Positions 16,251-25,201 of a stretch of DNA of 64,000 nt are shown here, one piece after another. The notes beneath the pieces were generated by a model. It was given only the letters and a program-made list of their open reading frames with translations, made no database searches and had not been told where the DNA came from. The stretch's first letter is position 1. The number at the start of each line of letters is the position of its first letter. A program made the translations under genes and the position numbers. Location: positions 62,001 through 126,000 of the forward strand of contig CAVSEY010000018.1 of NCBI GenBank assembly GCA_963727035.1. The letters are read 5' to 3'. This DNA is from Rhodoblastus sp963727035. GTDB lineage: Bacteria > Pseudomonadota > Alphaproteobacteria > Rhizobiales > Beijerinckiaceae.

Positions 16251-17300
16251 TTACTTGGCGTCGAGCGGAACGCAAGCGGTGAAGACCGCCCCGCGCCCGA
16301 GCGCCGCCTGGATGCCGAGGCGGCCGCGATGGCGGGCGAGAATGTGCTTGACCAGAGCGAGGCCAAGGCCGGTGCCGCCCTTGGCGCGGCTCTGGCCCAC
16401 ATCGACGCGGTAAAAGCGTTCCGTCAGGCGGGGAATGTTTTCCGGCGCAATGCCCGGCCCCTCGTCGCGCACCGAGAGATATCCCATGCCCTCGCGCGCG
16501 CCGACCTCGACCCGGACCCGGCGTTCGGGCTGGTCCACGTCCGGCGCACTGTATTTGATCGCGTTCTCGACCAGATTTTCGGCGACCCGCAGCAATTCGT
16601 CGCGGTCGCCGCGCACCTTTGTTTCCTGGACGTCGAGTTCAAGCCTGATCCGGTTCTCCCGGGCCAGCGGCGTCAAGGCGTCGCGGACATGGCGCGCGAC
16701 CGAAGCGAGATCGACCGAAGCGCGGGGCTGGACGTGAAGGCTTTGCTCGATGCGCGACAGCGACAGCAGGTCGTCCACCAGACGCGCCATGCGGCGGGCC
16801 TGCTCCAGCATGATCGCCAGGAATCGCTCGCGCGCGACCGCGTCCCCGCGCGCCGGCCCCTGAAGCGTTTCGATGAAGCCGAGCAGCGAGGCGAGCGGGG
16901 TGCGCAACTCATGGCTGGCGTTGGCGACGAAATCCACCCGCGTCTGTTCGAGCCGCCGCGATTCGGTCGCGTCATGCAGGTTGAGCGCGACGAAACGGGC
17001 CTCGTCCGAGTAGAAGGCGGCGACATGGACGTGGAACAGCCGTTCGACCGGCACGCGATCGAGCCAGGACACGTCCTCCGCGTCGCCGGTCGCGAAGACG
17101 CGGGCGATGGCGTCGTGCAGATCGACCGCGCGCAGGGTGGAGGCGAGCGGCGCCTTCAGCTTCATCAGGGGAAACACCGCCCGCGCCGGCTGATTGGCGG
17201 CGACCAGCCGCACCGTGCGGTCCACAACCAGCACCGGTTCCGGCATGGCGTCGATCAGGCTGGTGACAATGGTGGTCACGGCGTCGAATGTGTCACTCAT
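16251..17300 (-). CDS. phoR: phosphate-regulon sensor kinase PhoR
   Basis: Histidine kinase partner of PhoB. 349 residues. A PAS-like domain (DAMPEPVLVVDRTVRLVAAN) is followed by the dimerization/phospho-acceptor motif FVANASHELRTPLASLLGF with His130, then N box NLVENAIKYSA, G1 VRDEGPGIAPENI, F box RFYRVD and G2 GGTGLGLALVKHI. There is no membrane segment before the PAS domain, unlike E. coli PhoR, so it is probably soluble or attached through Pst/PhoU. It starts 17 bases after the UPF0104 gene. Confidence 0.92.
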   Translation of the reverse strand: MSDTFDAVTTIVTSLIDAMPEPVLVVDRTVRLVAANQPARAVFPLMKLKAPLASTLRAVDLHDAIARVFATGDAEDVSWLDRVPVERLFHVHVAAFYSDEARFVALNLHDATESRRLEQTRVDFVANASHELRTPLASLLGFIETLQGPARGDAVARERFLAIMLEQARRMARLVDDLLSLSRIEQSLHVQPRASVDLASVARHVRDALTPLARENRIRLELDVQETKVRGDRDELLRVAENLVENAIKYSAPDVDQPERRVRVEVGAREGMGYLSVRDEGPGIAPENIPRLTERFYRVDVGQSRAKGGTGLGLALVKHILARHRGRLGIQAALGRGAVFTACVPLDAK

Positions 17301-17316
17301 CCCGACGCATCCCGGA

Positions 17317-18414
17317 TCAGGCGCCCTTGTCGCGATCGGCCTGGGCGCGGTTCATCTCCTCGCGCAGGGCGTCCCAGCGGCGCCCGCCCTCATTCGCGCC
17401 CAGGAGCGCCAGAGCCAACACGAAGGGGATGACGTAATAAAGAATGCGGAACATCAGCAGCGAGGCGAGCAAGGCCTCCTGCGAGGGCGCCGGCAAAACC
17501 TTCAGCATGGTCGCCTCGAACACGCCGATGCCTCCCGGCGCATGGCTGACGATGCCGAGCAGGCTGGCGAAGACATAGATCGCCGCGAAGGTGAAGAAAT
17601 CCAGCCCTTGATGGCTCGGCAGCAGGACATAGAGCGCCCCGGCCGCGCTGCACAGGTCCATGACTCCGAGCGCGATCTGGCCGAGCGACAGGCTTAAGCC
17701 CGGCAATTCCAGCGACAGGCCCTGCCAGCGGGCGCGACGCGGGCGCACCGACACCCAATAGAGATAGACGCCGATGGCGACCAGCACGCCAAAGCCGATC
17801 AGGCGGTTGAGATCGACGGCGAGCAGGTCGATGTCGGCGATCGGGCCGGCCTCCACCAGCAGGCCCAGAGCGATCACCACCGCCATGCCAAGCCAGAAGG
17901 TGACGCCCGCGACCACGGTGAGGCTCGCCACCTTGCCCGGCCGCACGCCGGCGCGGGAATAGATCCAGTAGCGCACCGTGCCGCCGGTGAAAATGGGAAA
18001 GCCGAGATTGAACGAGACGGCGTAGGAGGTGAAGGAGGCGAGCGCCGTGGTGCGGTAGGGCACCCGCAACTTGAGTTGACGCAAGGCGATCGCGTCATAG
18101 CCCGTGAGCATCAGATAGGAACAGGCGGTCAGCAGCAGGCCAAGCCCGATCTGGCCCCACGAGGTCGCCGCGAGAGCGGCCCGCAACACGGCCAGATTGA
18201 GATGGGAAATGGTGCGGGTGAGGACAAAGACCGCGATGCCGACCAGCACAATGCTGGCCGCGGCGCCGAGGCGCCCGGCGATCTTGCGCCGATGCTCGCC
18301 CTTGGCCGCCAGGGCGTCGCGCTCGTCGCGCCGCGAATGGGGGGAAAAGGACGCGGCCGCCGCCGGGTCCTGCGCCTCTGGCTCTTGCTCCTGGTGGCTC
18401 CCCATCCGTTCCAT
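17317..18414 (-). CDS. UPF0104/lysylphosphatidylglycerol synthase TM-domain family protein
   Basis: Polytopic inner-membrane protein of about 365 residues with a charged N-terminal tail and 7-8 helices (AASIVLVGIAVFVLTRTISH, WGQIGLGLLLTACSYLML and others). The motif YAVSFNLGFPIFTGGTVRYW and SHAPGGIGVFEATML are signatures of the UPF0104 (AglD/MprF flippase-like) family. There is no C-terminal aminoacyl-transferase domain, so it is not a full MprF. Start is ATG 18414 (MERMGSHQEQ); 18405 is an alternative. It precedes phoR by 17 bases and may be cotranscribed with it. Confidence 0.85.
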   Translation of the reverse strand: MERMGSHQEQEPEAQDPAAAASFSPHSRRDERDALAAKGEHRRKIAGRLGAAASIVLVGIAVFVLTRTISHLNLAVLRAALAATSWGQIGLGLLLTACSYLMLTGYDAIALRQLKLRVPYRTTALASFTSYAVSFNLGFPIFTGGTVRYWIYSRAGVRPGKVASLTVVAGVTFWLGMAVVIALGLLVEAGPIADIDLLAVDLNRLIGFGVLVAIGVYLYWVSVRPRRARWQGLSLELPGLSLSLGQIALGVMDLCSAAGALYVLLPSHQGLDFFTFAAIYVFASLLGIVSHAPGGIGVFEATMLKVLPAPSQEALLASLLMFRILYYVIPFVLALALLGANEGGRRWDALREEMNRAQADRDKGA

Positions 18415-18552
18415 CACTGACGCTGCCTGAGCGGGATCGCGCGCCCGTTTTCCCGGAACGCAGACGCGTGCTTTACGGCGCCTGCCCTGCTTCGGCAAGT
18501 CAAGCGTGGAGCCGCGGCCGAATCGCGCCTGAAATGTCGCGCCCGGCGGCGA

Positions 18553-19470
18553 TTATGGCGGAATCGTCGATTCGATCTGGCGGACGATTTCCATGAAGGC
18601 GATCGCGGCCGGGGAAGGCGTGCGGCCACGCCTGAGCATGAAGCCGTAATTGAGCCTCAGCCAAGGGGCTTCGAATGGGACGACGGCGAGCGCTCCCTCC
18701 CGGATTTCGCGTTCGATCTGGAAGGGGACGCCGCCGCAAATGGCGAAACTCTCCATCGCCACGGCCTTGGCCGACGAGAACGAGCCCACGAGGATGCGGC
18801 AACGGAATTTGTCGCTCGCGGCGTCGAAATAGCCGCAGGGCAGATCGCCCGACGGCAGGAAAGTCGAAATGCGTCCGGGCATGCTCGGTCCGACCCAGGG
18901 ATAGCCGAAAATATCCTCGGTCGTCACAAGCGGCTTGCGCAGCAGCGGATGATCGGCGCGGCAGAAGAAATGGCCTTGCGACGCCCGGATCGTTTCGACG
19001 TCGAGTTCCTCGCTCGCGGGCGCCCCGGGAAGCTCCGCGAAACCCAGATCCACCGAGCCGTCCAGGACCTGCCGCGCCGCGCTCTCCCAGTTCATCGCCC
19101 GGAAATCGACCCGCAGCCGGGGATGTTTCTCGATCAGCAGGCCCAGCGCCCTTTCCGCTGAAATATCGGCGGGATAGAGCCCTGCGGCGATCGACAGATC
19201 CCCGATCTCAAGCCCCTTGGCGAGCGCGATCTCGCGCGCGATCTCATCGAATTCGGCAAGGGCGCGCGCGCCATGCCTGAGGACGATCTCGCCGAACAAT
19301 GTCGGCGCCACGCCCTGACGGTCGAACAGCCGGGCCCCCAGTTCAGCCTCCAGCAATTTAAGGCTGCGCGTCAACGACGGCTGGGACATGCCGAGTTCCT
19401 TGGCGGCAAGCCCGAAATGGCGCCGGCGCGCCAGAACCTGCACCATCTCGATCTGTCGGGGTGTAAACAT
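18553..19470 (-). CDS. LysR-family transcriptional regulator
   Basis: 305 residues. N-terminal winged HTH: MFTPRQIEMVQVLARRRHFG, LAAKELGMSQPSLTRSLKLL, EAELGARLFDRQG. The rest is a periplasmic-binding-like effector domain (DLSIAAGLYPADISAERALG, DLGFAELPGAP, FAICGGVPFQIE). It is divergent from the alkyl-sulfatase gene, the standard layout for a LysR activator and its target, so control of that gene is the simplest guess. A perfect 14-bp palindrome lies 10 bases before its start. Confidence 0.93.
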   Translation of the reverse strand: MFTPRQIEMVQVLARRRHFGLAAKELGMSQPSLTRSLKLLEAELGARLFDRQGVAPTLFGEIVLRHGARALAEFDEIAREIALAKGLEIGDLSIAAGLYPADISAERALGLLIEKHPRLRVDFRAMNWESAARQVLDGSVDLGFAELPGAPASEELDVETIRASQGHFFCRADHPLLRKPLVTTEDIFGYPWVGPSMPGRISTFLPSGDLPCGYFDAASDKFRCRILVGSFSSAKAVAMESFAICGGVPFQIEREIREGALAVVPFEAPWLRLNYGFMLRRGRTPSPAAIAFMEIVRQIESTIPP

Positions 19471-19479
19471 GGCTCCATC

Positions 19480-19493
19480 TCACGAATTCGTGA
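19480..19493. promoter_or_regulatory. 14-bp palindrome, candidate LysR operator
   Basis: TCACGAATTCGTGA is a perfect palindrome 10 bases upstream of the lysR ATG and within the 253-base divergent region. Its position fits autorepression by the LysR protein. The sequence does not follow T-N11-A exactly, so the assignment is tentative. Confidence 0.45.
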
Positions 19494-19723
19494 TGACCGA
19501 TAGCGCGCGTGAATTGATCGATAGCCTGCACGGTATTGGACGCGCCAATCATTTCAGAATAGCTTCAAATCGCCCTACAGCCAAAGGCAAACTCGGAAGT
19601 CCGGAGACGCGGAGGCGTAAACCGGAGAGGGTAGTTTTGTTTCACGGCATTCCGCCGGCCGCGCGCGACGAAGCGGCGGCGAAATATTGAGCTGGATTTC
19701 AAGCGTAAAGCGGAGGGAAAATC

Positions 19724-21829
19724 ATGACGACCAGACGCGATCTCATCAAATCGGTCCCGACCCTGGGAGCCGCTTTTGCCGTAGCCGGCAATACGCTGTT
19801 CGACGAAAGCGTGGCGCGCGCCGAGGGCGCGCCGCAGCCGCTGGCCGGGCATTTTCACCCCAAGGGCAAGGCGCCGTCGAAATTCACGCTCGACGCGCTC
19901 AAGCGGGCCCGCGAGGGTCTGCCCTTCGACGATGTCCGCGATTTCGACGAACAGAAAAAGGGCCTGATCGCCCCGATGCCCGACCTCAAGATCATGGCCG
20001 ATGGCGGCCATGTCGCCTGGGACATGGAGCGGTTCCAGTTTCTCGACAAAAGCGATACTTTCGACAGCATTCATCCGTCACTGCTGCGCCAGTCCAAACT
20101 CAACAACAATTACGGCCTCTACGAGGTCATTCCTGGCATTTATCAGGTCCGCGGCGTCGATCTCTCCGACATCACCTTCATCCGCGGCAAAACGGGCTGG
20201 ATCGTCTTCGATCCTCTGGTCAGCGCCGAAACCGTGCGCGCATCGTGGGACCTGTTCCAAAAGCATGTGGGCAAGGGCCTGCCGGTGACGGCGGTAATCT
20301 ATTCCCACACCCACGGCGACCATTGGGGCGGGGTTCGCGGGCTGATCAGCGAAGAGGACCTGCGCTCCGGCAAGGTCGAGGTCATCGCGCCGGTCGATTT
20401 CATGGAGTTCACGGTTTCGGAAAATGTCTATGCCGGCAATGCGATGAACCGGCGGCTGTTCTATCAATATGGCCTGCTGCTGCCGGCGAGTCCCCACGGC
20501 TATGTCGGCCAGGGCCTCGGCCAGGGCGTCTCGGCGGGCTCGACCGGACTGATCGCGCCGACCCGCCTGGTGGAAAAGCCGATCGAGGAATTCGAGGTCG
20601 ACGGCGTTCGGATGATCTTCCAGAACACGCCGAACACCGAGGCGCCGCGGGAGATGAACACCTATATCCCAGACATGAAGGCGCTGTGGATGGCGGAAAA
20701 CGTCACCGCCACGCTCCACAACATCTACACCTTGCGCGGCGCGCCGGTGCGCGATCCGCTGAACTGGTCGAAATATATCAATGAGGCGCTCTACCGCTTC
20801 GGCCAGGAGGCCGAGGTCATGTTCGCGTCGCATCATTGGCCGCGCTGGGGCAACGCCCGCGTTCAGGAGGTGCTGCGCGCCCAGCGCGATCTCTATGCCA
20901 ACATGAACAACCAGGTTCTGCACTTCGCCAATCAGGGCGTGACCATCAACCAGATCCACAATGTCTATGAAGTGCCGAAAAGCCTGCAGAGCAAATGGTA
21001 CTGCCGCGGTTATCACGGCTCGCCGCAGCACAACAGCCGCGGCGTCATCCAGCGCTATCTCGGCTTCTGGGACTGCAACCCGGCGACCCTGATCCCGCTG
21101 TCGCCCGCCGATTCCGCGCCGCTTTACGTCGAGATGATGGGCGGCGCCGGAAAAATCATGGCGCGCGGCCGCGAACTCCACGACCAGGGCCAATATCTCC
21201 TCGCCTCGGAAATCATGAACAAGCTGGTCCAGGCCCAGCCGGACAATGCCGAGGCCAAGGACCTGCTGGCCGATATTTTCGAGCAGATCGGCTATCAGCA
21301 GGAAAATCCGGGCCTGCGCAACAGCTTCCTCGCCGCCGCCTATGAACTGCGCTCCGGCATTCCGCAGGGCGAATTCGCCAGCAGCGCCAGCCCGGACGTC
21401 ATCCGCGCCATGTCGACCGAACTGTTCCTCAATTTCCTCGGCATCCGCATGGACAGCCGCAAGGCGGAGGATCTGAAGTTCACCATCAATCTGGTGACGC
21501 CGGACAACGGCGAGAAATTCATCGTCGAGCTGGAAAATGCGACCCTGACCAATATCAAGGGTTTTCAGGCCGAGAAACCGGACCTCACGCTGACGATCAA
21601 CCGGTCCGATCTCGAAAAAACCATGACGGGCGCGAAATCGCTCGAAGCCCAGATCGCGGACGGGACCGCGAAAGTCGAGGGCGACGCCTCCATCCTGAAG
21701 AAACTCGCCGCGACCATGGTCAATTTCGACCCCCGGTTCGAAATCATGCCGGGAACCGTGGCGAGAAGCGCGCTTGCTGCCGAAAATCCCTTCGAGGCGG
21801 AGGATATCCGCCATTCGATCGCGGAATAA
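19724..21829 (+). CDS. alkyl/aryl-sulfatase (SdsA-type metallo-beta-lactamase fold)
   Basis: Zinc hydrolase that cleaves alkyl sulfates such as dodecyl sulfate to alcohol and sulfate. 701 residues. N-terminal MTTRRDLIKSVPTLGAAFAV is a twin-arginine-like export signal (RR followed by a hydrophobic run, cleavage near AEGAP). The zinc site is SHTHGDHWGGVRG around residue 194, with further metal ligands in NTPNTEAPREM and FASHHWPRWG. The long helical dimerization part and the C-terminal SCP2-like domain (FTINLVTPDNGEKFIVELEN) are as in Pseudomonas SdsA1. AGCGGAGGGAAAATC precedes the ATG. Confidence 0.93.
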   Translation: MTTRRDLIKSVPTLGAAFAVAGNTLFDESVARAEGAPQPLAGHFHPKGKAPSKFTLDALKRAREGLPFDDVRDFDEQKKGLIAPMPDLKIMADGGHVAWDMERFQFLDKSDTFDSIHPSLLRQSKLNNNYGLYEVIPGIYQVRGVDLSDITFIRGKTGWIVFDPLVSAETVRASWDLFQKHVGKGLPVTAVIYSHTHGDHWGGVRGLISEEDLRSGKVEVIAPVDFMEFTVSENVYAGNAMNRRLFYQYGLLLPASPHGYVGQGLGQGVSAGSTGLIAPTRLVEKPIEEFEVDGVRMIFQNTPNTEAPREMNTYIPDMKALWMAENVTATLHNIYTLRGAPVRDPLNWSKYINEALYRFGQEAEVMFASHHWPRWGNARVQEVLRAQRDLYANMNNQVLHFANQGVTINQIHNVYEVPKSLQSKWYCRGYHGSPQHNSRGVIQRYLGFWDCNPATLIPLSPADSAPLYVEMMGGAGKIMARGRELHDQGQYLLASEIMNKLVQAQPDNAEAKDLLADIFEQIGYQQENPGLRNSFLAAAYELRSGIPQGEFASSASPDVIRAMSTELFLNFLGIRMDSRKAEDLKFTINLVTPDNGEKFIVELENATLTNIKGFQAEKPDLTLTINRSDLEKTMTGAKSLEAQIADGTAKVEGDASILKKLAATMVNFDPRFEIMPGTVARSALAAENPFEAEDIRHSIAE

Positions 21830-21870
21830 GGGCGCGGAAGACAGAAGACCGGAAAACCTGCCGGCGGCGC

Positions 21871-22972
21871 TCAGCCGCCGGCCGGCGGCAGATCGACGTC
21901 GAGATAATGGCCGGCGCGGTCGCGCTTGGTGGCGAGATAATGGATGTTCTGCGGCGTCGGCCGGCCCTGGATGCGCTGGTCGGTGACGTCGAGCCCGGCC
22001 GCGCGCAAGGCCTCGATCTTGGCCGGGTTATTGGTCATCAGCCGCACCCGGGTCACGCCGAGCAGGTCGAGCATGCGCGCGGCATAGCCGAAGCGGCGCT
22101 GGTCGAGGCCGAATCCCAAGATTTCGTCGGCGTCATAGGTGTCGTGGCCGCAGGCCTGGAGCCGATAGGCCCGCACCTTGTTGGCGAGGCCGTTGCCGCG
22201 CCCTTCCTGGTCGAGATAGAGGATCACGCCGCCGCCGCTCTCGGCCATGATTTTCGCGGTGTGGCGCAACTGGTCGCCGCAGTCGCATTTCAGCGAACCG
22301 AACAGGTCGCCGGTGAGACAGGCGGAATGCAGCCGGACATGGACCGGACCGGAGAGATCGGGCTTGCCGACGATCACAGCCGCCTGGTCGCGCAGACCCT
22401 CGCCGCCCCGGAACACCACGATCTCCGAATTGGGCGCGCCTTCGAGCGGAACCGGCGCCCGCCCGACGAGGTGGAGCGACAGGACTTTCTTGGTGCGATA
22501 GGAGCGCACGTCCGCGCCGGAAACCTCCTGCAATTGCGGCAAGGGTTGCGGCAGAGGCGCGACGATCGCGCCGGGCAGCAGATTGGCGAGGCGCAGCAGG
22601 TCGAGCGCCGCCTCCTCCGCCGCGCCGGGAGAGGCGACCGGCGCGTCGATCCGGGCCTCCTCGTCGGCCAGCAGCGCTCCGACCCGCTCCACGTCGAGAT
22701 GGGGAGTCGCGATGGCGCCGGGCCGCTCGCGCTCGACCCCGAGCCGGCGCAGGCGCTGCACGGAAAGGATCAGATTGGCGCGGCCACGAGCCAGATTTTC
22801 GATGAGGACGGCGGAACTCAGGCTCGAGATTTTCGGCGGGAAAGACCAGAAGCCGCGCGGCGCCCTCGGTCAAAGCGACGGGGCGGCCGGCGCGCAGTTC
22901 AGAGATGGCGCGCTCGACGGCAAGCGCGCCGGAGACCGAGGAAGAAGTGAAAAGAGACGTTATATCCGTCAT
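21871..22972 (-). pseudogene. ribA: GTP cyclohydrolase II (RibA), one frame break
   Basis: First committed enzyme of riboflavin synthesis: GTP to 2,5-diamino-6-ribosylamino-pyrimidinone phosphate. The N-terminal part (MTDITSLFTSSSVSGALAVE, RAISELRAGRPVALTEGA, LVFPAENLE) is in one frame. From about 22815 the other frame continues with SSAVLIENLARGR and the long alphaproteobacterial N-domain. The catalytic domain has HLVGRAPVPLEG, VRLHSACLTGDLFGSLKCDC (zinc Cys set CLTGD..CDC), YLDQEGRGNGLANKV, and MTNNPAKIEAL. About 365 residues in all. The break at 22810-22830 is one base and the rest is intact, so a sequence error is likely. Confidence 0.85.
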
Positions 22973-23285
22973 TTACCCGGAAATTCCCAAGCCGCGCATT
23001 GCTTCTTCCCCCTTTACATAAACATTTAAGGCCGCAAGAGCCAGCCTTAAGCGCGAAATGGCGACGCGCCCATCGCCGGCCGCGCCTTCCGGCCCCGCCT
23101 CCAAGATCTAACTTTAACGAAAAAATCACTATAAATCATAATATTAAACATATTATCTCATGTTGTTTATGACCTCAGGAACAACTTGAACCCTTGCTTC
23201 AAAGCGCCAGGATCAGCCGCATTCCGGCGCTTGCCATGGCCGCGCGGCGGGCTTAAAGCCGGACATAAAAGCACGGAAACGCCTC
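22973..23285. other. AT-rich intergenic region
   Basis: A 313-base divergent region whose centre (about 23110-23175) is unusually AT-rich with runs of A and T. It probably carries the promoters of ribA and of the exported protein at 23286. No FMN-riboswitch pattern or small gene was recognised. Confidence 0.45.
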
Positions 23286-24251
23286 ATGCCCCTTCGCCAA
23301 CTCGCCTTCGCCGCCCTGTTTCTTCTCACGCCGGCGCTCGCGGCGCCGGTATGCGCCCAGGGCGCGAGGGATTTCGGGGCCGAGCTTGCCGTCAAAGTGG
23401 TGAATAAATCGACCCCCGAAATCTGCGCCGAGCGCGACAATGTCGAACTGGACTTCGTCTCGCCGCAGGTCCGGCACTTGGAGATCCAGGCCGTCCATCC
23501 CGCTTTTATCGGCATGATCGGCAAGGACCGCTGGGCGCCCGACTTTTCCGCCTGCAACATGGCGCATGGCGAAGGCGCGCTGCCGCGCAAAACCTTTTTC
23601 GAATCCCCGACCCTGTGGCTGACCGGCCTGACCGACCCGAATTTCTGGCGGCCGACCGATATTCCGATCAAGGTCGGCGACCATGTCGAGACGGGGTTCG
23701 CCTATATCCAGCTGTGGATGCTCTATCGCGAGCGCGCCGAGGAGGTGCTGGTGCTCTATCCGGCCGACGGCAACTGGCGCATCCGCCCCCTGCCCTTCGG
23801 CGACATGCGCTGGACCGCCTATGGCTCGTCGTTCCAGATCGGACCGCTGGAAATCCAGAACTCCCCCGCCGGACCGCGCCCGATCGTCGCGATCAAGGAC
23901 ATGTCCTTCGATCCGGCGACCAGGGCCTTTACCCTGAATTTCGCGCGCGGCGGTTCGGCGACGGTCACGATAAAACAGGTCGATCAGGACCATGTCGCGC
24001 TGGCTGTCGATTATTCCGGCGCCATGCCGGACAACCTGCCCTTCGCCGCCTTGCGCTCGATGTACACGACCGAAACCAACGCCGACGTCGCGCGGATCGG
24101 CTGGCGCGAGAAGGCCGGCAAGGGCTGGAATGAGTCCCCGGTCATGAGCTTCCCCGGCGCTTCCGTCACCGAACTCTGGGCCGGGCGCGTTGCGCCCTCG
24201 CGCCATAATCTTTCGGCGCCGGACATGATCTTTTCGCATTTCCTGCCGTGA
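23286..24251 (+). CDS. conserved hypothetical exported protein
   Basis: 321 residues with a clear signal peptide (MPLRQLAFAALFLLTPALAA, cleavage about residue 24 at VCAQG). The mature protein is soluble and beta-rich, with one Cys in TPEICAERDNVELDFVSPQV and another in DFSACNMAHG that could pair. Other blocks are FWRPTDIPIKVGDHVETGF, IRPLPFGDMRWTAYGSSFQI and a C-terminal LSAPDMIFSHFLP. I do not recognise a named family, though the pattern looks conserved. Its stop overlaps the GTG of the next gene, a DUF1624 acyltransferase-like membrane protein, so the two are probably made together. Confidence 0.75.
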   Translation: MPLRQLAFAALFLLTPALAAPVCAQGARDFGAELAVKVVNKSTPEICAERDNVELDFVSPQVRHLEIQAVHPAFIGMIGKDRWAPDFSACNMAHGEGALPRKTFFESPTLWLTGLTDPNFWRPTDIPIKVGDHVETGFAYIQLWMLYRERAEEVLVLYPADGNWRIRPLPFGDMRWTAYGSSFQIGPLEIQNSPAGPRPIVAIKDMSFDPATRAFTLNFARGGSATVTIKQVDQDHVALAVDYSGAMPDNLPFAALRSMYTTETNADVARIGWREKAGKGWNESPVMSFPGASVTELWAGRVAPSRHNLSAPDMIFSHFLP

Positions 24252-25201
24252 ATGTCCCTCCCGCGAAACCCTCGCGCCTGCTCTGGGTCGATTCCGCGCG
24301 CGGCCTCGCGCTCTGGGCGATGTTCGCTTTTCATCTGACCTGGGATCTCGGCTATTTCGGCTGGATCGATCCGGCGCTGCTTTATTCGCGAGGTTTCCAC
24401 TGGCTCGGCCACGCCATTGCGTCGAGCTTTCTGCTGCTGGTCGGGATCGGCTTGGTCCTGGCCGGGCGTGCGCGCGGCCCGCTGCTGCGCAGCCGTGGCT
24501 TCTGGCGGCGCTGGGCGATCATCGTCGCCGCGGCGGCCGCGATCAGCGCCGTCTCTTTCCAGCTTTTTCCGCAAGCTCCGATCTTTTTCGGCATTCTGCA
24601 CCTGATCGCCGCCGCCAGCCTGATCGCCGCGCCGCTGGTCGATGCGCCGGCCTGGCTCATCCTGGCGCTGGGCGCGCTGGCCCTCGCGGCCCCGGATTTT
24701 TTGGCCGGACCTTTCTTCAACGCCAAGATCTTCTGGTGGACAGGGCTTGGAACCTTCGAGCCGCCCAGCAACGACTACCAGCCGCTTTTTCCATGGCTCG
24801 GCGTCGTTCTGCTCGGCGTGGCGGCGGGAAAGCTCCCGTTCTTCACCAGGGGGGAAAGCGACCCGGGGCCGTCTCTTGCCAAGATCGCCGCCTTTTTCGG
24901 GCGGCGTTCGCTTTTCTTCTATCTGGTCCATCAGCCCTTGTTTTACGGCGCTTTCGCCCTGCTGGCGCTTTTCGTCGTCTCGCCGGGACAGGAAAACCTG
25001 TTCCTCGGCCAATGCGTGGACCAGTGCGTGCGCGAGTCGGCCCAGCCCGACCTTTGCCAGCAAACCTGCGCCTGCGTGGTTTCGCGCGCCAAATCGGAAG
25101 GGATTTGGCGGCGCCTTGTCGGCGGCGCCTTGACGTCGGCGGAAGAGACGCAGGCCCATGACGCCATCGTCGCCTGTTTCGGCGACGCCCGCGCGAAGTG
25201 A
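24248..25201 (+). CDS. DUF1624 (heparan-alpha-glucosaminide N-acetyltransferase-like) membrane protein
   Basis: 317 residues with about eight helices. N-terminal RLLWVDSARGLALWAMFAFH is the DUF1624 signature (DxxRGxAL and a following His). Then come ASSFLLLVGIGLVLAGR, AISAVSFQLFPQAPIFFGIL, DYQPLFPWLGVVLLG and FYLVHQPLFYG, all typical. The last 60 residues are a soluble tail with five Cys (GQCVDQCVRESAQ, LCQQTCACVVS), which is unusual for the short family core. GTG start at 24248 overlaps the stop of the exported protein. Probably acylates an envelope glycan; substrate unknown. Confidence 0.85.
   Translation: MNVPPAKPSRLLWVDSARGLALWAMFAFHLTWDLGYFGWIDPALLYSRGFHWLGHAIASSFLLLVGIGLVLAGRARGPLLRSRGFWRRWAIIVAAAAAISAVSFQLFPQAPIFFGILHLIAAASLIAAPLVDAPAWLILALGALALAAPDFLAGPFFNAKIFWWTGLGTFEPPSNDYQPLFPWLGVVLLGVAAGKLPFFTRGESDPGPSLAKIAAFFGRRSLFFYLVHQPLFYGAFALLALFVVSPGQENLFLGQCVDQCVRESAQPDLCQQTCACVVSRAKSEGIWRRLVGGALTSAEETQAHDAIVACFGDARAK

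Noticed and set aside
22973..23285. FMN riboswitch near ribA
   Set aside because: No RFN-type conserved blocks could be found in the leader.
24843..25201. C-terminal extension of fumC opposite the DUF1624 gene
   Set aside because: The Arg-rich sequence matches no fumarase; a one-base shift brings the TGA at 25202-25204 into frame at the expected end.
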